A stretch of DNA of 64,000 nt. It comes from Protopterus annectens (lineage: Eukaryota; Chordata; Ceratodontiformes; Protopteridae). The notes beneath the pieces were generated by a model. The model saw only the letters and a program-made list of their open reading frames with translations, made no database searches and was not told the origin of the DNA. Shown in pieces: positions 23,546 to 34,435 of this stretch (position 1 is its first letter; every line of letters starts with the position of its first letter). The translations under genes were made by a program, and so were the position numbers. The DNA lies in assembly GCF_019279795.1 (NCBI RefSeq), contig NC_056744.1:1506263643-1506327642 (forward strand), written 5' to 3'.

Positions 23546-23559
23546 AGAATATGGTTGAA

Positions 23560-24070
23560 CAATGTGCGTTGTATAATTCAATAAAAACTGATGTTCCACT
23601 CACTAGGTTGAATAAGGAGAAGGTAACAGTCAGCTGTCTATCAGGTGCCAGAATCCGGCACATAACACACACAAACTCAGGTCACTCCACAACAAGTACA
23701 AGTATGACTCTGTCACTGTCCATGTGGGTGTGAATGACCTGAGCACCTCCCTGGACTACATGAAAAGAGACATGGAGGACCTCTCAGGTTATGTGGCCCA
23801 GGCAAGTATGACCCTAGCCCCGAGCAGCATCCTACCATCACCAGGAATGATACCACAGTACAAGCAGAAAATGACTTCAACAATAGGCTAAGTTTTTGGT
23901 GTCATTCTAAGGGCATCCAGTATCTGTCTGCTTGGGATGACATTATTGACAGACCTTGATGCTTTGCCAGATATTGCCTGCATCTGTCACCCTGGGTTTC
24001 CGGATACTGGCTAAGGCTTTTGCCACCCCTATAGTTCCTTTTTTAGGTGATGTTCCAAAGACCAAATTAC
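23560..24070 (+). pseudogene. CR1 copy 2, ORF1 esterase domain
   Basis: This is the remnant of the SGNH-hydrolase-like ORF1 known from CR1-type LINEs. 'VTVSCLSGARIRHIT' (about 23,620-23,665) precedes 'HVGVND' at 23,721-23,738, the block III glycine-asparagine signature. Downstream 'WDDIIDRP' (about 23,935-23,960) leads to the block V region, where the catalytic aspartate has decayed ('RYCLHLS'). The N-terminal GDS block is absent, so the copy is 5'-truncated within ORF1. Frameshifts are frequent. The esterase's role in retrotransposition is not settled. Confidence 0.75.
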
Positions 24071-24099
24071 CACAGTAACAGTTATAAATGAATGCAATC

Positions 24100-26965
24100 T
24101 GAGGGTCATGCTGCTCAATGCTAGAAGTCAGAATCTCAAGATGTACTCGCTGGATGCATTCCTCAAAATGGAGAACGACATTTGTGCTGTAACAGAGACC
24201 TGGTTTAAAGTAGCAGAAAGCACCTCTGCACTACCAGGCTATAACATATTCCACAACTTTCGGCCCCAGAACATGGACCGAAGCTCCAAAGGCAGTGTTG
24301 TCTCCATATTCATAAAGAATATGCACACCTTCAGACTAGTAGCCCAGTGTAACGCATCTGAAATATGTCGGGTACAACTAATATTGGGTAAGACAGAGAT
24401 TCAGGTTGTAGCCTGCTATAGGTCCCCAACCATGTCCCAAGACTGTCTCTTCACATTCCTAAGCACCCTGGAAACTATTAGGGTCCAACCCAACATGCTC
24501 ATACTAGGTGACTTCAACCATCCCACCATCAACTGGGAAAACTATTCATGCACCACTGCTTCCTGGAATTCATCATTTCCAATGCCCTGGACCAGCTCAT
24601 TATGACCCCTACTAGAGGAAGCAACATCCTTGACCTGGAGCTGTTGCTCTACACCAGTAGTCAATTCCTCCCTGGTTAGATCCGACCACAGACTAATCAG
24701 CATGGAAGTCCACATCATGTCCACACACCCCACAAAGGTAACTACCTTGAAAAACTTCTGCAGAGCTGACTTAGGGCTCCTGAAAACAGAGGAAGCTAAC
24801 TTCACTGCACTCATGTTAATGGAAAATAGATGCATGACTGACAAATCATACACAATGCACTGTATGAACACGTACATAAATGCATGGAACTAGCCATATG
24901 CAGCAAAATCAAGGTGCTTTCCTCCAAATAAAGGAAGCCAATCTTGTGGTCTCCTGCCATTAATAAACTCTACAACAGAAAGAAGAAACTGTTGCAGAAA
25001 AAGGTGAAGTCCCAAGACTGGAAATACTCCCTTATTAGCCTCACAAAAGTTGAGATTCCTTATCAAAACCTCTAAAGCCAGCTATGAAGGCAGAATTGCG
25101 GCAGACACTAAAAACAACCACAAAGTCTTCTATAGTTATAAAAAGAATCTCCATGACAATAGTCAGGTTTGCTCTGAGTTACTGCACAATGGTACCTATT
25201 ATACTGAGCCAACAGATATTGCCAAAATACTGGCCAACAGATTCAGTGACAACTTTACCCCTCTCTCCCCTCTAAAGGACCAACCACAATACCGGAGGAA
25301 TGCCAGGCACCTAGCATTACTGCAGCACAGGTTAAAGCTGCATTGTCCAAGGTCAAGAATACAGCTTCCATGGGACCCAGCAATATCCTTGGATGTGTTC
25401 TACATGAACTACAAAGTGAACTGGCATCACATCTGTGTGCCCTGTTCAATCACAGCCTCACCTCAGGCTTTGTCCCTACTGAATGGCGCACTGCTACAGT
25501 CATCCCTGTCCATAAAGGGGAAGCAGCTACAAACCCTGATAATTATCGCCCCATTAGCCTGACGAGTCTGATATGTAAGGCTAATGGAGTGCATCATCAT
25601 GGACCTAATTAACAAGGATATAGGGAATCTCCAAACTCTAGATCCCACCCAGTTTGGTTTTGTGAAAGGTAGTTCATGCTCAACCTGCTTGACTTCTTTG
25701 AATCACCAGAGCTGTGGATGAGGACAAAGTAAAGTTCATACAGCCTATCTTGATCTGGCCAAGGCCTTTGATAACATTCCCCATTCAGGAATTATTGATA
25801 AACTCAGCAAACTAGGCATCAACCCCTATATCACTAGGTGGGTTGCAAATTGGCTCACAGAGAGAACCCGCAGTGTGAAAGTAGCAGACTCCAATTCAGG
25901 CTTCCAACCAGTCAGAAGTGGAGTCCCACAGGGATCGGTCTTGGGTCCTCTCCTGTTTGGCATCTACTTCTCAGAAGTCCAGGACAACACGGAGGGACTC
26001 TGGCTGACCAAGTTCATAGATGACAGCAAGCTGGGAGCCATTATTAACTTCCCAAGTAATGCAGACATCCTACAGAAAGACCTCACTGAGAACAATGACT
26101 GGTGTCGAAACTATGGCCTTAAGATTAATTCCAAAAAATGCATCGTCATTCCCTTTGGGAAAAACTTAGTTCCCACTAATTACCACATCGATGGGAGCCC
26201 ACTGAACACTGAAGGCATTATAAGAGATCTGGGGACAGAGGTTGACAGCAACCTCTCCTTTAACCACCACATTGCCACTGTGGTGAGGAAGTCTGTGGCA
26301 CATCTCATTACCAAGGGTTTTGCATCCAGGAAAAAAAGAGGTCTTCATCTCTCTCTACTCTTGCCTCATTAGGCTAATAATCGATATATAATGCCCCCTT
26401 TTAGCATTTACCTCACTGGACACATGCAGCAGCTGGAAAGGCCACAAAAGTACCTCATGAAGAGGATCCTAGGCCATAAACACATGTCCTGTGTGGACAG
26501 ACTCAAAAAAACTCCAGCTATTCTCTGTCTCATATGGTCTACTAAGAAGCGATCTCTGCCTGACTTACAAAGCCATGTCTGATCCAGTTCTGTTAGAAAT
26601 GCTGCATCTAAAGAAATCGCAATCCCTCCACACCACACGCTCCAGAGACCTCAACCTCTTTACTACAATCAACAGAACATGCTGGAGGGACAGGTTTATA
26701 ACCTAGAGACTGCCCATGTTCTGGAATAGACTTCCCATACATGTCAAGCAGAGCACCTCACTGGCCCTCTTCAACAGAAATCTTGAGTGGACGGAAAATA
26801 GAACATTCACCGTGGGGATCACTCCAGTGGCTCTGCTTGATTGAGGCACTGGGAACTAACGCTGGGTGGCATGATGTCAGAGCACTTCGATGGGCTAGGC
26901 ATGTAAAAGCTCTAGGGCCATGTCTAGTACACACCTGTGCACCTATGAAAAGAAGATGGTTCTAT
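24100..26965 (+). pseudogene. CR1 copy 2, ORF2 (endonuclease and RT)
   Basis: 24,108-24,605 encodes most of the endonuclease: 'MLLNARSQNLKMYSLDAF', 'TETWF', 'VACYRSPTM' and 'LGDFNHPTINWENY'. The RT is spread over 25,050-26,700 in several frames: 'KAYS..GRIA' linker, '[14 protein letters not shown]' (about 25,538-25,580), 'HTAYLDLAKAFDNIPHSGI' (about 25,738-25,795), 'SGVPQGSVLGPLLFGIYFS' (about 25,918-25,975) and 'FIDDSKLGAI' (about 26,016-26,045). A thumb with 'LERPQKYLMKRIL' follows. The 3' end near 26,960 keeps one 'cctatgaa' unit of the family tail. Many stops. In life, such a protein would nick DNA and prime reverse transcription there. Confidence 0.85.
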
Positions 26966-27280
26966 GTAAAATTAACATATGGAAAAATAATTATTGATAT
27001 TAGTGACTAATGCAATATTTTGAGGGCAAATGGGCAAAAGCGCTCCACAGTGCTCCCCACACCACCCAGTACCCCCATTTTGGGCTACCTACAACCATCC
27101 AGATTACCTTTTTCTTCCTTTCTCTCACAGTTTGTCTTAACTCTTCATTTTTCCCCTGTATTCATTCAACATATTTTAAAGAAAAAATGAATAAATAAAT
27201 AAATAAATACTGGAAAAGTGTCCCTGCTTGAGTGGAAACTTAGGCACCTTCCTAGTTGGCGTATGGCTAAGGCTGGCTGT
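26966..27280. other. No gene seen; short AATA array
   Basis: Non-coding, with an (AAAT)n array at about 27,187-27,209. Confidence 0.6.
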
Positions 27281-27785
27281 GAATGGAGCTTATGAAAAAG
27301 GAGGGTATTTCAGCAATACAAAAGTGATATAACGGAATATAAGCATGGGAATTTCGAGTGGGAATTTCCTTGGACAAACTGCCAGTTAAATCAAACTTGA
27401 ATCAGAACACTGTAGAATAAATGTAATGTAAAAGAGATTACTGTAGAAAAATACTGCATGTATTTTTGGAATGCAAAAAATGATTTTTGTGAGGAAGTGG
27501 GAAATAGAATGGAAATTCTTAAAAAGTGAATTTGTGTATAGAATGTATGGAAATGTAAAAAAATATTTAAGAAATCTATAAGGTTGTCATGACATCCATA
27601 CTTTTTGAAATAATATATAGAGCTATTGTGTAATGAACAATGGAATTTGAATGAAATATTGAAGAAGATAAAATACCGGATGTGATCAAATCTGGGGTTT
27701 GAAGCAGGAAAATGTATGGGAATTTGTGAATGTTAGTATTCTAGTTTGTGAATATGTAAAAATTTATCTTGTTTAATGTAACTAT
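27281..27785 (+). mobile_element. Tx1-type LINE 3' fragment
   Basis: Purine-rich sequence like 22.2-22.7 kb. A readable 'HVFLECKK' near 27,455-27,480 corresponds to the C-terminal zinc-like region of the Tx1-type ORF2. 5'-truncated. It is followed directly by a SINE with the same body as the one after the larger copy. Confidence 0.5.
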
Positions 27786-28039
27786 AGTGTCTGTGCTCTT
27801 TTTGAGTACTGTGGGATCTTTACATCCACCTGGGTAACACCAATTCAAGTAGGTGAGATGCTGGTGTAGTATCTTATATGAAGGATGGCACAGTTAGGAA
27901 TGGTGCACTCTCTGTGCTGCACAGCTGTATCAGTGTTGGAAAATTTATCCAAGCCTGTGGTGTGGGAATAGAACTCACGGTCTTTTCATCTTCCTGAATT
28001 AGAGGCTAGTGTGTCACCTGCTGAACCACTGACACATTA
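27786..28039 (-). mobile_element. tRNA-derived SINE
   Basis: On the minus strand a tRNA-like head carries an A box 'tggttcagcagg' (28,017-28,028) and a B-box-like 'gagttctattccc' (27,964-27,976) at about tRNA spacing. A roughly 170-bp body follows, ending with 'ggatgtaaagatccc' and 'ctcaaaaagagcac'. These are internal RNA polymerase III promoter elements. The body resembles SINEs of cartilaginous fishes and coelacanth, from memory only. Confidence 0.7.
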
Positions 28040-28519
28040 TTCTTTTTGTGTTTACTAGTTTTATAAAATTACCAAAATGTTTGAGTATTTTTTTCTTGTT
28101 GGAAAAATATTTGGATGTTATTATATCAAATTATCTATAATTAATAATCTTTTCTGATTTACATCATTGTCCTTTCTGTTTACTTCATCCTGAGCCTGGG
28201 TCCTTGAAATGCATCTTACTGACAAACTGAGTACTTTCTTCAAATTAGTTTTAGGACTGAGTATATGGAGTGCTAGTTAATCTTAAGGTGCATAGTTGTG
28301 TAAAGTATAATACTTTCAGAATTGTTATTTACATGCTGAAGTTTGCAGTTATATTAAGATTGATTATACATTTCTGCCTTCATACTACAATGGTTATGAT
28401 ACACTCTTTCTAGTTTTGTATTTCTTTTATTGAAAATGAATAAAATGTTTCTAAGAAAACACTGTATTTTCCATAAAGGCTATGAAACAACTAGCTTAGA
28501 AACATCTGAATCTAGAAAT
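28040..28519. other. No gene seen
   Basis: AT-rich non-coding sequence up to the start of CR1 copy 3. The frame opening at 28,430 has no family resemblance until about 28,520. Confidence 0.55.
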
Positions 28520-30970
28520 AGCCTCCTAAGCGATGGCATAAATAGTTTCAAACCCCCTGCTACCACTGTCAATGATGACTCCTATACAGACGTCTACACA
28601 AATGCCCTGTATAAACACCTGTACAAATGTATAGACTCAGCTGTACCTGAATGGATCAAAACAAGGTCCTCACAAAAAAACAAGCCACCATGGTGGACAT
28701 CAAGCATAAATAGGTTCTACAACAAGAGGAAGAAAGTTATGTCTAAGAACAAGAGGGAAGTGACTCAGCAGAGGAAGGACACTCTCCACAGCATGAACAA
28801 GCAAATTAGATGTCTTGAAAAGAGCTCTAAAGCCAATTGCAAAGCTAAACTAGCATCCCTAGCTAAGGATAATCACAAGCCATTCTTTAGTTATGTCAGA
28901 AATCTAAAAGGGAAGGCCCAGCTTTGTGTCAAACTAATAGTGGATGGTACCACTCATACTGATCCAGAAGACATCAACCTGCTAACAGACAGATTTGACA
29001 CAAACTTCACTCCCCTGTCCCCACCAGACATACCCCAAAGCATACCTGTCACCAGTCCTCTACCCAGCATTTCCAATGAGCAGGACATAGCCACACTCTC
29101 CATGGCCAAAAACACAGCCTCTCTGGGACTGGAAAACATTCCAGGCTGCCTACTAAATGGTCTAAAACAGAACCTAGTGGGACCACTTGGCACTCTCTTC
29201 AACCAGAGTCTAAGTACTGGCTTTGTCCCAGCAGAGTGGAAAACAGCAACAGTAACTCCCTTGCACAAAGGGGGTCCATCATCCAACCCTGGGAACTATA
29301 GACCCATAAGCCTAACCAGCCTTATCTGCAAGGCCATCATGAGAGTCATCATGGAAGTTATCAATAAAGACATAGGTGATTTTCAAACTCTTGAGATGAC
29401 CCAATTTGGCTTTGTTAAGAGTAGATCATGCTTATTAAATCTGACGGACTTCTAGAATGTCACCAAATCCATGGGTGAAGGCAAAACAGTACATACAGCC
29501 TATCTTGACTTGGCCAAGGCTTTTGAAACAATCTCCCACTCAGGCATCATTAGAAAACTCACCCAGCTGGAAGAAAGATACCCAGATAGTTGCAAAAGTA
29601 ATAGGGGCAATGGGTCTTTCTGCAATCCTATTTAAATGTGCTACCAATACATATAACTCGACATGAATTGCAGAAGGGGTCATTACTGGGCATGTTGTGG
29701 GTGCTGTGAAGAGCACTTTTGGCTGACATCAAAGAGTGAAACAATACTAATTTCATAAACTTTAATCGTACTTTGATTAGGAATGGGGTCCATTCCCATC
29801 ATGGTATTAGAAACACAAAAGATTTGGAGAAATTAAAAACTGGAAATTAAACCATATGTCACTAGATGGTTCACCGAGAGAATGCATGCAGTCAAAGTTG
29901 GAGATCCTACCTCTACCAGCAGACCAGTTGCCAGTGGTGTACTGCAAGGATCTGTGCTGGGCCTCCTACTATTTGCAATCAGTTTCTCAGAAGTCCAGAC
30001 AAAAATAGATGGCCTGTGGCTTACCAAGTTCACCGATGACTGCAAACTGGGTGCAATCATGGAGTCTCCCAACAATGTTGACATACTGCAAGGAGGGCTT
30101 ATACAGACAGATGATTGGTGCCAGGGACACAGACTTGAACTAGATGCAAAAAATGCATTATCATCCCTTTTTCCAAAGGAGAAGTCATTAACAGTACCCC
30201 CCTTAGCTCAAACCCTGTGGTGAGAGATTTGCGAAGACAGGTTGATAGCAACCTTACCTTCAATCACCATTTATCCACAGTAATAGGGGAGGCCTTCTTT
30301 GTTGAACATCTGATGAGCGGGGGCATCATATCCAGAGCTAAGGATGTTGTAACTCTCCTGTACTCATCCCTCATTAGACCACTAATAGAGTACAACGGTC
30401 CCTTCTGCATGTGCCTCGCAAACCAACTGCAGCAGCTGGAGAAACCTCAGAGGTTTCTCACCAAGAAAATTCAAGACCTTCAACAGATAATGTATATGGA
30501 CAAACTAAAGGCCTTGTCAGTGTACTCTGTATCTTATAGTCTGCTGAGAGGGGACTTGTGCCTGGCCTACTGAACAGTCTAGGACCCTGCACTGATGGAA
30601 ATGCTGCACATCTGCAAGTCAAATAGGACAAGATTCACTCACTCTAGGGATCTTAACCTAGCCTCCGACATTAACAGGACATGCTGGAGAGCTAAACATA
30701 TCTCCCAAACATTTCCACTCCACTGAAACAAACTCCGAATTCACATAAAACAGAGCTCCTCAATGACCCTATTTAAGCATACCTTAGGTGACAACCCCTG
30801 GGTAAATTTACTGTCTCCCATCCAGTTGTCTAAGTCCCCCTTGAATAAGGGCAGTCTATGCTGATCATAGACTCATGCTGCAAATATAGACCATACAAAC
30901 TGGTCAGTAAGGGAACATTATAAAGTCCCTAGAGCGAATAGCCTAGTAACCTCCTATGAACCTATGAATT
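28520..30970 (+). pseudogene. CR1 copy 3, ORF2 RT, interrupted by R1
   Basis: 5'-truncated in the linker between endonuclease and RT. A long open stretch to 29,455 keeps 'PWWTSSINRFYNKRKKV', 'SYVRNLKGKAQLC', '[13 protein letters not shown]' and 'TQFGFVKSRSCLLNLTDF'. After a TAG stop the frame continues with 'HTAYLDLAKAFETISHSGII' to 29,566. It is then split by a 267-bp insertion (29,573-29,839) and resumes at 'IKPYVTRWF'. 'LQGSVLGLLLF' and 'FTDDCKLGAI' (about 30,029-30,058) follow. The catalytic F-x-D-D aspartates are intact, though other positions are decayed. The thumb lies at 30,217-30,573. The element ends with two 'cctatgaa' units at about 30,951-30,967, the 8-bp 3' repeats typical of CR1. 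Confidence 0.88.
29573..29839 (+). mobile_element. Unnamed A-tailed repeat R1, copy B, with target duplication
   Basis: A 267-bp insertion in CR1 copy 3 matching copy A at 13,961-14,239. The 6-bp sequence CTGGAA flanks it at 29,567-29,572 and 29,840-29,845. Removing the insert and one CTGGAA leaves the CR1 reading frame in register across the junction. It ends 'gagaaattaaaaa'. Together these indicate retroposition of a short RNA. A plus frame reads 'VAKVIGAMGLSAI', then a TGA, then 'IAEGVITGHVVGAVKSTFG'; the same layout is in copy A. Confidence 0.85.
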
Positions 30971-31705
30971 GCTAAGTTTTTCTTTTTCAGTCTCTCGTAT
31001 CTAAAGTCCAGACCTTTAAGTATGCTTATTTTCAGCTTTTCTCTAAACTGTCTGACCTTTTTCCTTGTTTAATTCAGCACTGAGTTACTGGTTGTTCAAG
31101 CTTCACTAGGAAGGGTGCTTAAGCTGTAGAAATATATATTTTACTCTTTGCCCTAGTTACAATACCTTCATGTCTTTTTACTATTTAGTAGTCATATTCC
31201 CCTATTATTAATAGTTATCAGTAACAAACTACATGAACTTGGCTTCCTGTGAGAAATGAAAGTCAGGCTAACATTCCATGTGCAGCATCTGTTACAGATG
31301 TTAATATTTGACCTGTTTTTACTGGATTCATTTTCTTTTTCAGTCCATTCAAACATTAGGAAAGTGTGCTTTAGTTATTTAACATCTGAGACAGCAGCAT
31401 TTTGCAGATATTGGTGCATATTGCTAACTGGACACAACATAGTTTAGCAGCATTTGTGGCCATTTTGGAACATTGTGATTACTTTATGAGCAGGAAAAAC
31501 ACCAAAATAGCTTCAACACAGGAAGCACAAACACCCAAGGATGTATTTCATCATTCAGTTTATTCTGGTACCTCAGCCTTTCGCCTTCTGGTAATAATTC
31601 ATGTAACTACATCCAATCCAATTTATACACCTAATGCTTTTCAATTAACCAATTGTATACAATCAATTAAAATGTTCATAACAATTCCATCAATGATTGC
31701 CATGA
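30971..31705. other. No gene seen
   Basis: Non-coding AT-rich sequence. The frames at 31,256-31,716 have no recognisable motif. Confidence 0.5.
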
Positions 31706-33480
31706 ACTTTATTTAAACACAACTTTAAAAAAAAAAAAACTTTTATGTATAAAAAAACTTTCTTATATAATTTTACAAACTTTTTCAAAAAAAGTTATTT
31801 TACAAAGTTACATTACTATCCAAGTTCATCCCCCTAAGAAATGATGTTCTATAGTTTATAAGCATCCTACATTCTATCCTGTTAAGTTCACTTTTAAAAC
31901 TACCTTCATTTTTCAAAATTGACCATGCTAAAAGACTAAAGAATAAACTATTTGCCATACCCCATGTATCGAGATAAAATGACTGGCTACTGGGCTATCC
32001 ATATTTTGTCTTCTTATATCCCCCAAATGTTCCATTATGTGTATTTTAACCTTTCTTTTTGTTTGTTCAGTATGCCAACTTTTTTTTTACAACCACACCC
32101 TGTAATATATTTTACTCCAAAAGAATTGCAGCTAACAATTCTGTGGCTCTCTAATTTCTACCATTAATTTTATTACCATCTAGATTCCTGACCCTATTGA
32201 ACACAGACTAATCACAAGACTGTGCCCACTGTGCCAGTTGATCCAAGTCTATTACCATCCCCTCGTAACAGTTCATTAAAATTACTATATTTGCCATATT
32301 AAAAAGTAATATGTTTAGGGAAGATGTCCAACTGACACATCATCACAGATCACATACCAAAACTGTCTAACTGTATTTTTCAAGGTCTTAGAGAAAGGTA
32401 AGAATTTGGTAACAAAAAATAACGTCTCCTCCTCATTTTCAGAGCCTATTCTTTTGGTATATTTCAGAGCAAATTTCCTTTCCACTCTCATGTTGTGCCC
32501 CAAAACCTTATTTCTAGCCTTCAATAAAGCATGTTCTGGGTACCTATGTAGAACCAATCTGTCATGTACTTCATCCAGATAAATATCTGATATATTTTGA
32601 TGAATCCTTTTAAATTCTCCGTAAGGTAAAGATTGTATTAAATGAGGGGATGCATACTATCAGCATGAAGAAAGTTAACTGAAGTGGGCTTTCTGTAAGG
32701 TCTGTGTTGGATCTGTTATTACTATCCACATAAAATTCCACATCCAAAAACACCATATTAAGTGGAGTTAAGTGGCACGTAAATTTTAAACCATGGAAAT
32801 TGTCATTTAGCTATTCCAAGTTGTTGTGTCTTTCGGCTTATCCTGGTTAGGGGTTACCACAGCGGAACTCTGGTCCACTATTGATTGGCAGTAGATTTTT
32901 ACGTGCCGAGTTGCTGGCCCTGATGCACAACCTTCAATGAAGGCACACCCATTCACGCATGTCTCCACACAGATCATTTATCTATTTCATAAATCTCAAA
33001 AGCCCTTCCTGTTTACCTCTACACACAAAAATTAAATCATCAATGTATCTTTTATAATATATCACATTCCTAACAAAATAATCATTCAAAAACACAAACT
33101 GTCTCTCAAAATCACCCATATAAATGATAACATACATGGAAGCAGAGACGCCCCCATCGCTGTACCTCTCCTTTGTAAGAAAAAATGGCCCTTCCATTTA
33201 AAATAGTTATGACTTGGGCAGAACTCCAAAATGCACAACAAGTAAGAGGTTTGAGGCCCCTCACCATTATTCTTGCCATGGTTTCTAATCCCTAACTAGT
33301 GTCAGTGTTTGTATATAATGCACTCACGTCAGCTGTTGCCCAAAATAAATTATTTTTCCACTCCATTTTAGTCAAAAGTTCACACAGTTCACTTGTGTTA
33401 AAGCTGTTTTGCTGTTTTTTGCGGTTTGGTGATTATAGAGAGTATATGATGCTTATTTTAACAGGCTGGGTAATTTGTTG
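31706..33480 (-). pseudogene. PLE-2, Penelope-like RT plus GIY-YIG remnant
   Basis: Read on the minus strand from about 33,370. The RT palm with catalytic 'KRYIDDLIFVCRGKQ' (33,060-33,015 region, inside the frame 33,197-32,982) is followed by an RT C-terminus at 32,557-32,315 ('YPEHALLKARNKVLG', 'FWYVICDD'). A linker with a TGT-type motif lies near 32,240. The GIY-YIG half at about 32,120-31,830 reads 'KYITGCGCKKKVGI', then 'MEHLGDIRR' and 'SPVASHFISIHG'. Frames shift repeatedly and a SINE (32,825-32,972) is inserted after the palm. The domain order is that of an endonuclease-bearing PLE. It differs from PLE-1, which lacks the palm. Confidence 0.8.
32825..32972 (-). mobile_element. tRNA-derived SINE tail, copy 3, inside PLE-2
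   Basis: Plus-strand words 'tttcggcttatcctggttag', 'ccacagcggaactctggtcc' and 'cattcacgcatgtctccaca' match copies at 2,204-2,330 and 8,395-8,500. Reading minus, the element ends with the 'gccgaaag' type tail. It interrupts the PLE-2 frame. The same wording is familiar from very abundant teleost SINEs (memory, not checked). Confidence 0.7.
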
Positions 33481-33517
33481 ATGTTATACACAACGAAATC
33501 AAGAAACACGAACAAAA

Positions 33518-33847
33518 ACTGTTAAACGTTCAAAGAGGAACCAAACAGGAAAAACTTGCTGAATTCCTTGGGTTTTAATAACTCCACCACCAGTTATAAA
33601 TTGAATCTAATTGGATTGATTGATTCTAATTAACTAAGATATAAAAGAACTTTGTAATTTGATGTTTTTTATCTGATGAAGTGCATATGGTGAAACGAAA
33701 ACGCAGTTGTGGAATAGCGTTAATACAGATTTTGGCGTGTACGCTGTTTTTACGTATTGACTTTTGCTTGTTTGGTGGTGGATTTATTAAAACCCAAGGA
33801 ATTCAGCAAGTTTTTCCTGTTTGGTTCCTCTTTGAACGTTTAACAGT
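33518..33847. repeat. 75-bp inverted repeat around a PLE-type 3' UTR segment
   Basis: Arms 33,518-33,592 and 33,773-33,847 are reverse complements with one mismatch. The roughly 180-bp centre contains 'ctgatga' (33,673-33,679) and 'gaaac' (33,692-33,696), resembling in plus orientation the 3' region of PLE-1 near 1,400-1,450. PLE-2 coding runs on the minus strand beside it. PLEs are known to carry an inverted partial copy of their terminal region, which would explain this. Confidence 0.8.
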
Positions 33848-34435
33848 TGATGTTATATTCAGACTGCATGCTTAAATTTTCTGTTTTTTTAATATATATT
33901 TGGTTTGTGTTTGTGCACTATAGCTCTCTATGCTTTGCTGCTGTAGGTGACACTGCATGTAGCTGGTTAGTGCTTTCTGTAGTCAGCATTAGAATAACTG
34001 GACAAACTCAATGAGTGTTCACCTATTGGCTGTGTGCTCCCTGATTATGTTAATATACATTTACTGTTGTTGAAATCTGCATATATTGTGTGAGGCATTT
34101 ATCAGTTGCAAGTCAAGAATTTCTTTGCTACAGTTTTGCATATACATTGAGCATATTTGAACTGGACCACTGTCAGTAGCACTTTCTGCCCTTTGTGGTT
34201 ACTGCACTGCTATCAGTTAAACAGACTCCTTATTGTTATGTAGTTGCTGTACCAGTTGTGCTGTCCTAACTTGATTGTGCTGAGCCACTCTTTGCTGCTC
34301 AGAATTAGTTGCATGTTCACTTAGGTTAGAGCTCCTTCTACACCCTATACTTAACCAGGCTACAAATAACATATCCTGAGCACTTTGAGAAAACTAAATC
34401 TAAGACTGCCCTGGGCAAAATGGAAAGTGAATCCA
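33848..34435. other. No gene seen
   Basis: Non-coding sequence between the PLE-2 inverted repeat and CR1 copy 4. Confidence 0.55.

Noticed and set aside
27960..28040. tRNA gene
   Set aside because: A and B boxes are present, but the arms do not form a complete cloverleaf and the sequence runs on into a SINE body. The same reasoning was applied at 2.33, 52.9 and 61.35 kb.
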